Part shown: one piece after another, positions 1 to 11,552 of the stretch
How positions within the stretch are numbered: the first letter of the stretch is position 1
Layout: the number at the start of each line of letters is the position of its first letter
From: Bedellia somnulentella
Lineage: Eukaryota > Arthropoda > Insecta > Lepidoptera > Bedelliidae
Direction: 5' to 3'
DNA length: 64,000 nucleotides
Assembly: GCA_963576735.1 (NCBI GenBank)
Contig: OY755186.1
Location: 17,223,970 to 17,287,969 of the forward strand
Translations under genes and position numbers: made by a program
The notes under the pieces: generated by a model
What the model was told of the DNA's origin: nothing
The model's input: only the letters and a program-made list of their open reading frames with translations
Databases searched by the model: none

Positions 1-184
1 GAGGCGACTAACGGTATTGGGGCTTTAAAGGGATTTTTGGGCGATGCGGTTGAAGACCCATCACCAACAATCTTTATTTTACCATCTTTTCCTCACTCAA
101 CTTTCCAAAGGTGCCTGAGGATTTTCTAATTACTTAGCTCTGGCTACCACTTCTAGGGATTTATAGCCGTGAGTATATGTATGA
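1..184 (+). mobile_element. SINE-A copy, cut by the window edge
   Basis: Begins GAGGCGACTAACGGTATTGG and runs to CCGTGAGTATATGTATG. SINE-A is the commonest repeat here: about 245 bp, starting GCTGTGTAGTGTCGGCTTAG and ending in (TATG)n. Confidence 0.8.
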
Positions 185-1397
185 TAATACTATATGAAAA
201 CAAGTGTTTCTCTTCGTCAATATACATTTATTGAAATTACAATTGAGAATATTTGAGTTAGGGATGTCAGAGGCTGGAATGGGTGGATATTGAAATATAA
301 GATCAACAACAACATTCTAAGAATCACAAACCGACTATTACAAAAACATGTAAAAAACAGACTCATTCAAACAATCCAAAACCGTCTGTACTGTGTACTT
401 AAAACATTAAACTATATTTAGCGTATATAAAAGGGCTGAGCACTGAAATCGATGGCGTAATGGTCCATTTATCTTCAATTTCAAACGCAGCGAGCGACCA
501 ACGAGCGCTCGTGAGTGACTGCGTTTTACTGCACATCCGATGCAGCCCGTATACCTCGTACAGTAGGGGCGCTTGTGATATCGGGTAGCTTGGGTTAATC
601 ACCTGGGTAGGTTGGTAGGTAGAACAAAAAAATATGTATTTATGTTACTTTGCTGTTATTACCTTTTTGGTGTTAAGTGTTGGCTAACGTTGATAGTAAA
701 GGAAAAGAAGGAAAAATCAAAAGTTTTAGTCGGAGCGCAGGTATTAGTATTACCTAGTAGATAGAGTAGAACCTAGAATAGATTACCTATTTTTACGATA
801 CCTGTCTAATTGTTAGCTCTGCTACCAGTTATATTAGGTAAGGTTATATCTCAACTGGAAATCAAAATAAAATCTACCAATCGCAGACTAAATAAAATAT
901 GCTTAAGCCGTGAGTACATGTCTGGCGCAAACAATACCCTTTAGTTAAAAAAGAAAGGATACATTTCAGAATTTCTGAAGGTTTTTATGTCAGTGATATG
1001 TGATTTTAAAACGCCCTCACTGCCAACACTTTGTTTCATTACATCTCGTATTAATTTTAGATTTAAAATGATTTTGTGTATCCTAAAAGTCTTGCTTACT
1101 ACTTTTTGCACCCAGCCATGAGACTTGATAACAGTGAAACATCTTTACCCAATTAATTCGTCAAAACTAAATCATTCTTAATCTCTAATAGGTACTACTG
1201 TAGTCTTATGTAACACATGCAAAATAAATATATTATCATATTATAAACTAAAACTACTGTGCAGTTGCTTTCACCACCATACAGATGTGGAAATAAAGTA
1301 AAAAAGGCGGCAGTTCATTGCATAATCCATTTGAGGACGTCGACTGTTTGGTCGTTCGATAGAATGCGATAAGCGACTCTGTTTAACTGTTTTCTAT

Positions 1398-1490
1398 CTA
1401 TTGCGGGCTTGGTGGCTCAGTGGAATGGAGGGTTGACTTGAATTAAGGATGAATTGGTTCTAGCCCCAATTGAGGTTCTACCTGTGTGTT
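1398..1490 (+). repeat. Weak tRNA-like sequence
   Basis: GGGCTTGGTGGCTCAGTGG resembles an A-box region and GAATTGGTTCTAGCCCC a poor B box. It may be a decayed SINE head; a working tRNA gene is unlikely. Confidence 0.2.
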
Positions 1491-1699
1491 GGTAAAATTA
1501 TGATGAGTGGTTTGTTGGTTGGTTGATCGAGGATGCTAAGGTTCGCGGGAGACTCAGATAAATAGCAATTGATGTTTAATAAATAGAATAAATAATCCGT
1601 GTTTATGAGTTTTTAACATTATCACTCATCAACCACTTAAAAGCACACCCTCTTAATCGATTTATTATATTATATTTATATATTATATACATATAACTA

Positions 1700-1935
1700 C
1701 TGGAGCACCCCAGCTTCGCACGGTTAAATTTATTTTTCAAATATCTAAGTTTTTCCTCTCATATTTATAAAATAAAGCGTGCTGATATAAAGCCAATGTA
1801 TTATTTGACAAATGTAACCAGTTGAGTGATTTCAGAGCTATACAAATGAACGAACAAGGAAATTTTACAATCATTATATTTTCAGTAGAATTATAACTTA
1901 TGTGTCAAAATCAGTTACAAAATCAGCAATATAAA
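1700..1935 (-). mobile_element. Possible Helitron 3' fragment
   Basis: The left edge reads ACTACTGGAGCACCCCAGC followed by TTCGCACGG. This is the reverse complement of the GCGAAGCTGGG...AGTAGT type of Helitron end. No 5' terminus is visible to the right, so the right edge is a guess. Confidence 0.3.
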
Positions 1936-2094
1936 TACATACATCATTGGTGACGTCACGGGTTGTTGTTACAATCGGATTACGGCGTGCTGTTCAATCT
2001 GAACGCGTTTGGGGCGCGGGGTGGTTGATAACTTATCTCAAATGTAGAGGTGGTTATAGAGGTATAATGTGGCAATATTTGAAGTATGTTTGGC

Positions 2095-2290
2095 TGTGAA
2101 TAACACTAACCTATTTTTTCCCGTGAGTAAGGTCCCGATTAAGGCTATAGAGACTTTCTAAGTGGCTGTTGGGCGATGTGGCTAGAGACCCATAAACAAT
2201 GATACTCTACTTTTACTATCAACTTCCAAAAGTGACTGAAGATGAACTAATTTCGAGACTTTGGTTATCCTTATTCAGCATAAGTAGTAG
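2095..2290 (+). repeat. Old diverged SINE-A copy
   Basis: GGCGATGTGGCTAGAGACCC and CAACTTCCAAAAGTGACTG identify it; both ends are decayed. Confidence 0.6.
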
Positions 2291-2349
2291 AATTTTTAGC
2301 AAAATTGTGGAGACTGTTCAAATAACAAAAGGTACTGTGAATACCAGTT

Positions 2350-2600
2350 TGCTGTGTAGTGTCGGCTAAGAATAGCACTACCCCACATCTTCCGGTGGGT
2401 GTACGTAAGAGGCGACTAGCGGTTTTGGGGCTTTTAAGGGATTTTTGGGCGATGCGGTTGGAGACCCATCACCAACAACCTTTATTTCACCATCTTTCCC
2501 CAACTCAACTTTCCAAAAGTGGTTGAGGAATTTTTAATTTCTTAGCTCTGGCTACCCCTTCTAGGGATTTACAGCCGTGAGTATATGTATGTATGTATGT
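2350..2600 (+). mobile_element. SINE-A reference copy with 10-bp target duplication
   Basis: AATACCAGTT at 2340-2349 and 2601-2610 flanks a complete element. Its parts in order are GCTGTGTAGTGTCGGC..., CGGTGGGTGTACGTAAGAGG, a B-box-like GGTTGGAGACC, AAAGTGGTTGAGG, the stem-loop CTACCCCTTCTAGGG, CCGTGAGTATATG and the (TATG)n tail. The duplication and tandem tail show it moved by target-primed reverse transcription. I see no convincing tRNA head. Confidence 0.85.
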
Positions 2601-2610
2601 AATACCAGTT

Positions 2611-4065
2611 AATGAAGTAAAATTAACTAGTATTACATACATTTAATGAAGTAAAAATGTGCCGACACATGCATATTATTTTTTAATACGTTTGTAACGT
2701 GTTGATATTATTAGAATTAATTTATAAAACAAGCATTAAAAGTCTTTCATTTTATACTCGTTGTAAAATGGTAAAATTGAATGGCGAATGCATTGTCTAA
2801 ATTGATTGAGTTATTTTGTGTCAAATGGAACCGCAAGGAGGGAGAGCAGAATTATTTTGTTTGTGTTTTTTTATTATCATTCAGAGCTTAGATGAGATTT
2901 TATCAGACAACTTTTAAAAGCATTGATTTAATATAAAAAAAACGTTGTGTTTATATATTTTACTTCATGAACTTGTCAATGGTTAGGAAAGATGGTAGAT
3001 GAGTTATTTAGTTTCTAACTCGTTTTTGTCTATCTAGTATTTACAAACATACATATACCCTTTGGGTTAGACAGGTCCTGGATCATTTCTCTTGTTTCAT
3101 CGTGGTGGCATCACAACCACATTAAACATACATACATACATACAGACATATTTTGCTTGGGCAGTGCATCCAATGGATTGCATAGGTAAATATTCGTATA
3201 TAGAAATGTAAATTATTGAGAAACATAGCTTTCAAATGGGTATATTATAGTGTTATACTTCTATCAATAAAATGGAAGTAGACATGTTCATGTTTTAAGA
3301 CTATTATTTCAATATTTTAAGACACCAAAACCACTGCACCGGAAGAAATAAGATAGTGCTATTGTAAGCCCATTACACGAAAATTCAGTCATAATACATT
3401 ATTTAGTCTACATTTAACTTAATAACCCTTTAAAGATTAAGAAAGTCAGCCTGAAGGCTATATAAGTCAAGTTTTAGTTATCCAAAACAATCCAAATAAT
3501 AACATTAAGATTTCAATTGTACGTGGCCAAGGTTCTCTTAAGAGGATCCCTAATTCCTTTATGACTCAGAGGGTTCCGTAGGATTACTGTGCTCTAATCC
3601 GGGATTCGTTTATTGCGATATAGAGACGATCGCTGCACAGTGGGTCGGACCCTAAGTGTTTTTGGACAAAATCCCTAATGTTCTTAAGTAGAGAGTTTGG
3701 GAATTTTCACAGATTGAAATTGTACGCGTTTTTAAGCTGGTTGGATGTTTTATGTTTTTTTTCCTGTATTTTTTGAGTGTTGTTGTGTGTTTCGTACGGT
3801 GTGGTTTTTACCAGAAGAGAAAACAAAAAATCAATTCAATTCATTTCATTTATTTGCATTCTTTTATTTGCATTTATTTCTATTCTTTATTTCATTCATT
3901 TATTTTCATTCATTCAATCACTACAGTCTCACTCACTACAGTAACTCACGGCTATGAATTCCAAAATGAGGTAGCCAGAAACTTGGATATAAAATATCCT
4001 TACCCTTTTAGGAGTTGATTAAAAAAGAGATTGTGAAAATTTGTGTCAATATTTTTTCCATTACA
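2611..4065. other. Unassigned sequence with low-complexity part
   Basis: AT-rich, short frames only. 3835-3930 is TTCATT/TTTATT low-complexity sequence. A 13-bp hairpin (AATACCAGTTAAT / ATTAACTAGTATT) sits at 2601-2634, next to the SINE-A target site. Confidence 0.4.
3935..3995 (-). repeat. Small SINE-A-like 3' remnant after a (TTCAT)-rich stretch
   Basis: AACTCACGGCTATGAATTCC and GAGGTAGCCAGAAAC match the SINE-A 3' stem-loop. The preceding 3835-3930 is low-complexity TTCATTTATTT sequence. Confidence 0.4.
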
Positions 4066-4207
4066 TCTATACTTATAATAAATCTGTAGAGAGGTCAATT
4101 CTGTACATTAAATATATTTTCAAAATAACTATCAGGGGGTGATCAGTGATCGATACTGATGCCAAAAATGAAATCAGTAAAATTTTTGTCTGTCTGTCTG
4201 TCTGTCC

Positions 4208-4242
<35 letters not shown>

Positions 4243-5037
4243 GGTTTGTATGTTCCTTATGGAAACAAAAACTACTCGACGGATTTTAACGAAACTTGGT
4301 AGAATTATTCTTCATACTCCTGGGCAGGTTTTTGTATACTTTCCAGCAGAGTAGTGAAGGGGAATTTTGGGAAACTTTGGGAAAACGGGGAAAGTTACTC
4401 CATTTTTTAAGCTTCCGTCGCGTGTGCAGCCTTAATGGTTAAAGTTACATAGAAATCATGTATGACGGAAATATTTTACATAAAAGTGTCTAAAAAATAT
4501 CCTTGAACAGCATATGTCTATCTTTTATGGTTGACTCACAATAACACGTGTAAGTCCTGATAGCTTACCAGTTCGGAGCATTCTGATTAAATTTGTTTAC
4601 TCTTACGTTTATAGTTCTCTCATTCATCTCTCATTTTAAAAAGTTTACATTATTACCTTTTCAATAAAAAAATAATCATAGAAATCGGTATAGAAACACC
4701 AAACTTATACATGAAATAAGCCATCGCGTCCTGTCGTCGCACGTGTATACTGAATCGTGCTATATGGATTATTTTTTTAGTAATGGTTGCTCGGGCAAAA
4801 GATAGCCGTGAGTATATGTATGATGTATGCAAAATTTGTAACTCTGTTTGTTTGTTTGCATGGGATTATTTTCGGAGATACTGAACCTTTCATTAAAGCG
4901 CTTTCACAATCACAAAGCTTCACTATTCAGGAGTGCTATAAGTTGCGCTAAATTTCACAAAGGTTGAGCAGTGATTGAAGAAACCTCAGATATTTTTAAA
5001 ACTACGCTACCCGTGCGAAGCTGGGCCAATCCACTAG
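4066..5037 (+). mobile_element. Non-autonomous Helitron, copy 1 of the (GTCT)n family
   Basis: It begins TCTATACTTATAATAAATC after an A and ends CCACTAG before a T, which fits Helitron insertion between A and T. A CCCG...TGGG hairpin (around GCGAAGC) sits about 10 bases before the end. It contains a (GTCT)n tract at about 4188-4242. There is no coding capacity, and it is closely similar to 6740-7746 and 30355-31338. Confidence 0.8.
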
Positions 5038-5146
5038 TTAGTAATAAGAGATTAATTTAAAATTAATATAACTTTCTATACCTATACGTGCTTCGTTTGA
5101 ATACATTTCTTAAATTATTTCGTTTACATGGAATATTTATAATCGA

Positions 5147-6285
5147 TATAAGCAACCGTGATAGCCCAGTGGGTAGAACACTCGGTTATCGTGCAAACGA
5201 CTAGTGTTCAAATCCTGGGTCGGGCCTATACCAATTTGTCTTTTCTAAAGACATATGTGTGGTTAATTTATCATGGTTGTTAACCTTCCAGCGGTCGCAC
5301 CATTGCGCCACACTTAAGCAGTCGCGCGCGGTCTGTGATTCCGCAATTTTACGAGTCTAGTTTGAGAAAAAGGACAAAAACTTCATGAATTTGAGTAGCA
5401 TACGATGAAAAGACGTCTTTTACCTGTATATCTAGTAATAAAAAAAACATAAGTTCTTCTCTTTTTTTTATTTGAATACAATAATTAAAAGGCCTTCATA
5501 GACTAAAATTTTTAGCATAACACATTATTTAAACTTTTTTAAATCAACAAAATATAAAACAAAATGATATTTTCTTTTTCAATGTTAATTATTATAACTA
5601 CACTTTATTTATAACAGAGTTCAATCAACATTATCATCAATTATACAATGTAATAGGAACTTTAAAATCACATTAATTCTTTTAATACTTTTTTTACGTT
5701 ACATTCTAGATATTTGTATATAATCCAATAATCTATCAACTAATTAGGCGTAGTACAATAATCTAATCATCGTCAGTATCCATATTATAATCTTTTGTAA
5801 ATGCACATTCTTGACATTGGCACATTGGATTGAACTAAATTCCTTTGAATTTTTCGTAACACAAAAAGTCGCGCGCGGAATCTGGGACCGCAGACACAAA
5901 TAAATACGCACATGCACCCTTGCAGCAAATGCCGCAGGGCTACTAAGGTAGTACCTCACCCCCCGAGGATATCATGAAAGCGCGATCGTCTATTGTTTAT
6001 AGTTTAAGTAAAAATACTAAAATTATTTCGCTGCGGACTCACAGACCGCGCGCGACCGCTGGAAGGTTAACGGTGAGGGAAAACATCGTGAGGAAACCCA
6101 CATGGCTGAGTTGTATTAAGTCATGTGACAGTGTATTCGTACAAAGCGGCGATAGGCCTGCCCCCTATCACGTGAGTACACTGTCCATGCAAAACGTGGG
6201 TACTCTGAAAACCAGGTGACAAAGTCACGTGATGTTCAGAAGTATTAGTACCTCTGCCATGCTCATGTTTATGTTTATGTATGTT
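5147..6285 (+). mobile_element. SINE-D (tRNA-derived) with 13-bp target duplication, interrupted by the MITE at 5284-6066
   Basis: The tRNA-like head at 5155-5225 has an A box (TAGCCCAGTGGGTAG) and a B box (GTTCAAATCC). The body resumes at 6071 (CGGTGAGGGAAAACATCG...) and ends in a TTTATG-rich tail. TATTTATAATCGA flanks the whole insertion at 5134-5146 and 6286-6298. The 3' part CCTCTGCCA... resembles the end of the LINE at 24447-27789. Order of events: SINE first, MITE second. Confidence 0.82.
5284..6066. mobile_element. piggyBac-type MITE (TTAA target duplication)
   Basis: The ends are CCTTCCAGCGGTCGC and its perfect inverse GCGACCGCTGGAAGG. Both are flanked by TTAA (5280-5283 and 6067-6070), the hallmark of piggyBac insertions. 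Similarity continues inward to a second match around GCGCGCGGTCTGTGA. The 783-bp body has no long frame; short Cys-containing frames on the - strand near 5744-5959 are broken by stops and I cannot identify them. The element sits inside a SINE-D copy and so is younger than it. Confidence 0.82.
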
Positions 6286-6445
6286 TATTTATAATCGACA
6301 AATTGTTCTTATTTTCCTTGGACCCGTGGCCTAAATTAAAAAAGTATTAGGAATTATTTTGCTCTTGGATTTGCAAATTTTCTTCCCTTTATGAATTTCT
6401 ATTTAAAATTTCTTAAATATTAATAGTTTTAGAATAATTGCCTCA

Positions 6446-6522
6446 TCACAGCCCACATATGTCCCCACCAAGGGGCTCGAGCCTACCCTATATAGGGTGA
6501 TTTGACTTTAGACCATAGAGTA
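6446..6522 (-). repeat. SINE-C 3' fragment
   Basis: CACAGCCCACATATGTCCCC, then ACCAAGGGGCTCGAGCCTA and CCTATATAGGG, is the reverse complement of the last 75 bases of the SINE-C copy near 41680-42010. Confidence 0.65.
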
Positions 6523-6739
6523 AAAATATAATTGCTTAAAAAACAAAATACCTTTTTGCCATCTTAACTTTCAATATTTATCATGCTGTATAATCCTTCA
6601 TTTTTCTGTATCTGATATCACGAGTTCACGCGATATTTATCTTGTTGATTAGACTAATGTCCAACTCGAAATCATAACTAACCCTATATGAATATTTAGA
6701 TTTGAAAACACCATTTTATGTATACTTTCATCTGCATTT

Positions 6740-6858
6740 TCTATACTTATAATAAATCTGTAGAGAGGTCAATTCTGTACATGAAATATATTTTCAAAAT
6801 AACCATCAGGTGGTGATTAGGGATCGATACTGATGCCAAAAATGCAATCAGTAAAATT

Positions 6859-6928
<70 letters not shown>

Positions 6929-7746
6929 GGTTTGTATGTTCCTTATGGAAACAAAAACTACTCGACGGATTTTGACGAAACTTGGTACAATTATTCTTCA
7001 TACACCTGCGCAGGTTTTTGTATACTTTTCAGCAGAGTAGTAAAGGGGAATTTTGGGAAATTTTGGGAAAACGGGAGAAGTTACTCCATTTTTTAAGCTT
7101 CCGTCGCGTGTGCAGCCTTAATGGTTAAACTTACATAGAAATCATGTATGACGGAAATATTCTTCATAAAATTATCTAAAAAAAAATCATCAGCAGTTTA
7201 TGTCTATCTTTTACGGTTGACTCACAATAACACGTGTAATTCCTGATAGCTTAGCAGTTCGGAACATTCTGATTATATTTGTTTACTCTTACGTTTGTAA
7301 ACCTCTTACTCATTCCTAATTTAAAAAAGGTAACATTATTACCTATTCAATAAAAAAATAATCATAGAAATCGGTAGACAAATACCGAAATTATACATAA
7401 AATAAGCCATCGCGCCCGTGATCGAAACCAAATCTTTACTAATTTACATATAACATACTAGATGGCGCCAGTAGTTGCATCCTACATAACGTAATGATTT
7501 ATTTTTTAGAATTTTATAAATACTTCATAGCGTTTTATTCCAAAATTTGCTATTAAACGGAAATACTGAACCGTTCATTAAAGCGCATTCAAAATCACCA
7601 AACTACACTGTTTAGGGAGTGCTATAAATTTAATAAATTGAAAACATTGCGCTGAATTTCACAATGCTTCAGCAGTGACTCAAGAAAGAAACCTCAGATA
7701 TTTAAAAAAACAACGCTACCCGTGCGAAGCTGGGACGATCCACTAG
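6740..7746 (+). mobile_element. Non-autonomous Helitron, copy 2
   Basis: It has the same TCTATAC start and CTAG end as copy 1, with the hairpin around GCGAAGC before the terminus. The (GTCT)n tract at about 6861-6927 is the longest of the three and creates a meaningless repetitive open frame on both strands. The base before the start is T rather than A, so the exact 5' edge is uncertain by a base or two. Confidence 0.78.
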
Positions 7747-7754
7747 TATAGAAT

Positions 7755-7900
7755 AAAATAGAATGGAATAACTCTTTATTGCGCATCAAACACAAATTCA
7801 CAAAAATAATAATATGATCAAACAGTTTACAGTGAGGTACATTTGGCGGTCTTATCGCTAAAAACGGTCTTTCTCGAAGGTGAGATAGATAAATTAATTA
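7755..7900 (-). repeat. LINE 3' end, TTTATTGC type
   Basis: ATAACTCTTTATTGCGCATC, CATTTGGCGGTCTTATCGC and GTCTTTCTCGAAGGTGAG. Related pieces lie at 12985-13330 and 17325-17455. Confidence 0.55.
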
Positions 7901-8205
7901 TTTGGGTAGATGCACAAAACAAGGCCAAAAAAAACATGAACTAACTAACTATTAAGCTTATTTAAAACTAACTTATTTAATAACACATATTTTATAACTA
8001 TTCCTGACTGGATGCATACACTCAAGTCAATAACTTACACTCATGATATAGAAAATTTTAGAGTACACAGTTAATGGCCAACCAATTCATGTAATATTAA
8101 TTTCTCTGTCTCTGTATTTTATTGATCGCTTTACCGTACCGAAATAAAAGCGTATTTTTTAAACATATTTACTAATCAAATAACCATAATACAAATATTT
8201 ATAAT

Positions 8206-8390
8206 ACGAGGTGACTAAGAAAAAGGTATTTCGGCTTTTAAGGGATTATTAGTTGACGCGGCTGAGACGAAACAGCAACCATTCCTTATTAAACTATCTT
8301 TTTCCAACTCGACTCCCGAAAATTTTTAAGGATTTTTAAATTCTAAAGCTTTGACTACCCTTTTGGGACTTCCAACCTTGAATATAAGTA
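8206..8390 (+). repeat. Old diverged SINE-A copy
   Basis: GAGGTGACTAAG, CGGCTTTTAAGGGATTATTA and GCTTTGACTACCC occur in SINE-A order; the tail is lost. Confidence 0.55.
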
Positions 8391-9363
8391 ATTTAGTAAG
8401 AAACAAAGAAAATTGGAGTATTATAAACTGTTACAAGGAAGAAAATTAAGTTAATTGAAACGTCCAAAATAACTCTAATTTGTCTAAAGAGCCAAATTAA
8501 TTTCCCTTCAAATTGTTTCAACTCTAGAACTCTGTTACTGATCTCCTTCGAAACCTTTATAGTAACGAAATTTGGCAAAAGTTTTGCAGGAAAAGTTTTT
8601 AACAATTTACTTTGCGGTTTAAACCCTTCACAAGTTTATTGAAACCTTCTTTTATGTAGGTTTTATTTTAGCGGATTATTACACCTTTTACCGGTTGGCA
8701 GAAAATACACGGTTTATTAAAAAATAAATTTTTGCTCCATTGAAGATTAATCAAAGTATTTTACAAAAACAAATTAAGAAATTATGCAGTAGAAGTAATT
8801 CCCAACCGCAGCGTCGGTCCCTTAATAATAGATAAATGAAATAAACTTAATATTTAAATAGACATATATACACATGAGAGAAATTAGAAGAATAAAAGAG
8901 CATGTATGAGAAGAATAATGAATGCAAGGGAAGCAAGGGTTCAACAACAAATCAACAAAATTCATACATTTAAAAACTAACAATGTTAAGTCAGTAAAAT
9001 GTTGATTTGCTTACTTCGTAGCTGTGCGACGATCACAAGAAGTTTATATCTGAGCAATTTTAATAAGCACAGTACGAAAGTTCTCCAGTTACCTCCAACG
9101 TCCCTATTCAATAATGGAATAAATAACATAAAGAGACATTCCCAAAAGCAAAGGAAACAAGTTCCAACAAATTTAACTAGTTAAAACTGGTTGTAACCGC
9201 CTCATCTCCTTAGAGGTAACTCGGAATGGCGCGTTTACAAAGAAACTTTACACTTAATTGAAAATTTAAGGAATACCTGCTTATAACGTACTTGTACCGA
9301 CCTATTCTGGGTACAAACTTATTACAGGATATTTAATAATTATAATTTGTACTTGATAATGTT
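8391..9363. other. No gene recognised
   Basis: AT-rich with short frames and the LINE remnant at 8868-8945; nothing else identified. Confidence 0.4.
8868..8945 (+). repeat. LINE C-terminal coding remnant
   Basis: AGAAGAATAAAAGAGCATG, then AGAAGAATAATGAATGCAAG and GGAAGCAAGGGTTC; no 3' end. Confidence 0.5.
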
Positions 9364-9606
9364 AAAGTCGGCTCAGAATAGCACTACCACATTTCTTCCT
9401 GTAATCATCGCAAGATGTGACTAAAGTTATCAGGGCTTTTTAATGATTTTGGGTGATGCAGTTGGAGACCCATCACCAAAAACAATTATTATACAATCCT
9501 GGTGGGAAACCCCACTTAACTTCCACTTCCAAAAGTGGGTGATGAATTTTCTGATTCTGAAACACTGGCTACTCCTTTTAAGGATTTCTAGCCGTAGTAT
9601 ATATAT
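9364..9606 (+). mobile_element. SINE-A copy, tail-to-tail with the next
   Basis: Runs from GTCGGCTCAGAATAGCAC to TTTCTAGCCGTAGTATAT. Its tail merges directly with the tail of the - strand copy at 9607-9690. Confidence 0.72.
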
Positions 9607-9690
9607 ACATACATACATATACTCACGGCTATAAATCCCTATAAGGGGTAGCCAGAGCTAAGGAATAATAAATTCCTCAGCCACTTTAGG
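9607..9690 (-). mobile_element. 5'-truncated SINE-A copy
   Basis: The (CATA)n tail, then CTCACGGCTATAAATCCC and CCTCAGCCACTTTAGGA; only the 3' third is present. Confidence 0.75.
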
Positions 9691-10322
9691 ATATATATAG
9701 GTTTATATAGTTTGTAGTATATATATTTTATTTATGTATGAATAATATTAAATAACGTTTCAACATCTTAGCAAGGGCCTTGGTCTCACGATGCAAGAAC
9801 CGCAAAGAGATGATAAAACACGTGCTATAAGATGAGAAATACTAGCTATAGGAATAAGTTTTTTTAGAATTAGTTTAGATGAAAATAAGTTTTTCTCATA
9901 AAACATCAGTATTTATAAAATCTAGTCCTTTGCCTCATTGCTAAGGTTCCCCCCGCGCTAATCAACTGCAGCTTAAACTGAAAACTCATTCTCGTAACTT
10001 AACCGTATAAACTATAATTTTCATGAAATGAAAATAAAATACGAAAAATAAAGCCATTTCTAAGAGTTACTTTAAAGAAAATCATGACATCCATATAATT
10101 ATTATTCCATAAAAAAGATGAAAAATGGCCACAAATTGACATTAAAAACGTTATAGCTCTTCCACCATTATCCAGGGAGAAAACGAATGGCCGAGCTATC
10201 TTAGAACTTCTTACTTGCCAAGTGATCATAAAACGACTGGAAGACCTTTCTCTGTAAATCTTTAATCACTAATCTGCTTGTTTTGAAAAGATACAAGAAA
10301 ATATATAAACACACACACACAC
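9691..10322. other. No gene recognised
   Basis: A 76-codon minus-strand frame (9999-10229) has no motif I know; an (AC)n run lies at 10307-10326. Confidence 0.4.
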
Positions 10323-10561
10323 ACATACATACTCACGGCTATAAAACCCTAAAAGGGGTAGCCAGAGCTAAGGAATTAGAAATTCCCCAGCCACTTTTGA
10401 AAATTGAGTGGGGAAAAGATGGTGAAATAAAGGTGTTGGTGATGGGTCTCCAACCGCATCGCCCAAAAATGCCTTAAAAGCCCCAATACCGTTAGTCGTC
10501 TCTTACGTACACCCATCGGAAGAAATGAGGTAGTGCTATTCGAAGCCGACACTACACAGCA
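10323..10561 (-). mobile_element. SINE-A copy
   Basis: The tail at the left joins an (AC)n run (10307-10326); the 5' end at the right reads GCCGACACTACACAGCA. Nearly full length. Confidence 0.82.
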
Positions 10562-10650
10562 TAAAAAGACAAACAACAAATATTGACAACAAGAATATTG
10601 AGAAAAGTGTCAGAATGGCTGCGGCTGTTATGCTAAGATACATAAATATA

Positions 10651-10856
10651 TATACTCACGTTCATAAAACCTACAAAAAAGTAGGGAGAGCTTCAGAACC
10701 AGAAACTCCTCAGCCACATTCGGAAATTGATAGGAGACAAGATGGTAGAAATAAAGTATTGCTGGTGATGGATTTCCAACCGCATCGCCCAACAACCACT
10801 TACAAACGCCCCATAACCTTAGTCGCCTCTTACGACACCCGTGGGTAGAAAGAGGT
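10651..10856 (-). mobile_element. SINE-A copy of the CACGGGTGTCGTAAGAGG subfamily
   Basis: Internal marker CGTCTC-free 5' part with GACACCCGTGGGTAGAAAG. It abuts a + strand copy head to head at 10857. Confidence 0.7.
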
Positions 10857-11096
10857 GACTTAGAATAGCACTACCCCATTTCTTGCGGTGGGTGTACGTA
10901 AGAGGCGACTAACGGTATTGGGGCTTGAAAGGGGTTTTTGGGCGATGCGGTTGGACACCCATCACCAACAACCTTTATTGTACTATCTTTTCCCCACTCA
11001 AATTTCCAATGGTGGCTGAGGAATTTCTCATTCCTTAGCTCTGGCTACCCCTTCTAGGGATTTATAGCCGTGAGTATATGTATGTATGTATGTATG
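10857..11096 (+). mobile_element. SINE-A copy, head-to-head with the previous
   Basis: Starts ACTTAGAATAGCACTACCC and ends CCGTGAGTATATG(TATG)n. A SINE-D head fragment follows immediately. Confidence 0.8.
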
Positions 11097-11187
11097 ATAG
11101 TTCAGTGGGTAGAACACTGGTCATCGTGCAAACGAATAGGGTTCAAATACTGGCTATACAGCAATTTGACTTTTCTAAAGTGGCGTT
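11097..11187 (+). repeat. SINE-D head fragment
   Basis: GATAGTTCAGTGGGTAGAAC is the tRNA-like A-box region. GGTTCAAATACTGG is a decayed B box, and GACTTTTCTAAAG is the start of the body. It directly follows the (TATG)n tail of a SINE-A copy. Confidence 0.55.
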
Positions 11188-11417
11188 TTAAGTTAGTTTA
11201 AATGGAACGAATGAGTGATAAGTTTTAGATTATATATTATATGATATAAGTTATGAACGAGTATAAGCAGTACTCGATATTGAGTTTTAAACAATACCTT
11301 CGTATTGCACCATGAAATTGATAAATATCTGACTTAATCTTAATGTGAATAAAGTTGCAACGGGACATACAATAGACAAATGGTTGTACCAGCCTATCGA
11401 TAATTACTGACGCATAC

Positions 11418-11552
11418 ACATATATATACATAAATATACTCACGCTATTATTTCCCGTTGGGATATCTCTGACTATTGATCGCCACTTTGTACGATCCTT
11501 GCAAACCTCTCTAGATTAGTTTACATCCATCAAAATTTCTGATGCATTCATG
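11418..11552 (-). mobile_element. 5'-truncated LINE 3' end
   Basis: ATATACTCACGCTATTATTTC, ATTGATCGCCACTTTGTACG and TTACATCCATCAAAATTTC. Confidence 0.75.

Larger units (their letters stand above)
185..2094. other. Mostly unassigned AT-rich sequence
   Basis: Apart from the weak tRNA-like and Helitron-like pieces listed, I see no gene. A GC-richer patch at about 470-600 has a 67-codon minus-strand frame without recognisable motifs. Confidence 0.4.

Noticed and set aside
6833..7096. Open frames of LSVCLSVCLSVC or TDRQTDRQ type
   Set aside because: They are translations of the (GTCT)n tract inside Helitrons, open on both strands; no gene.
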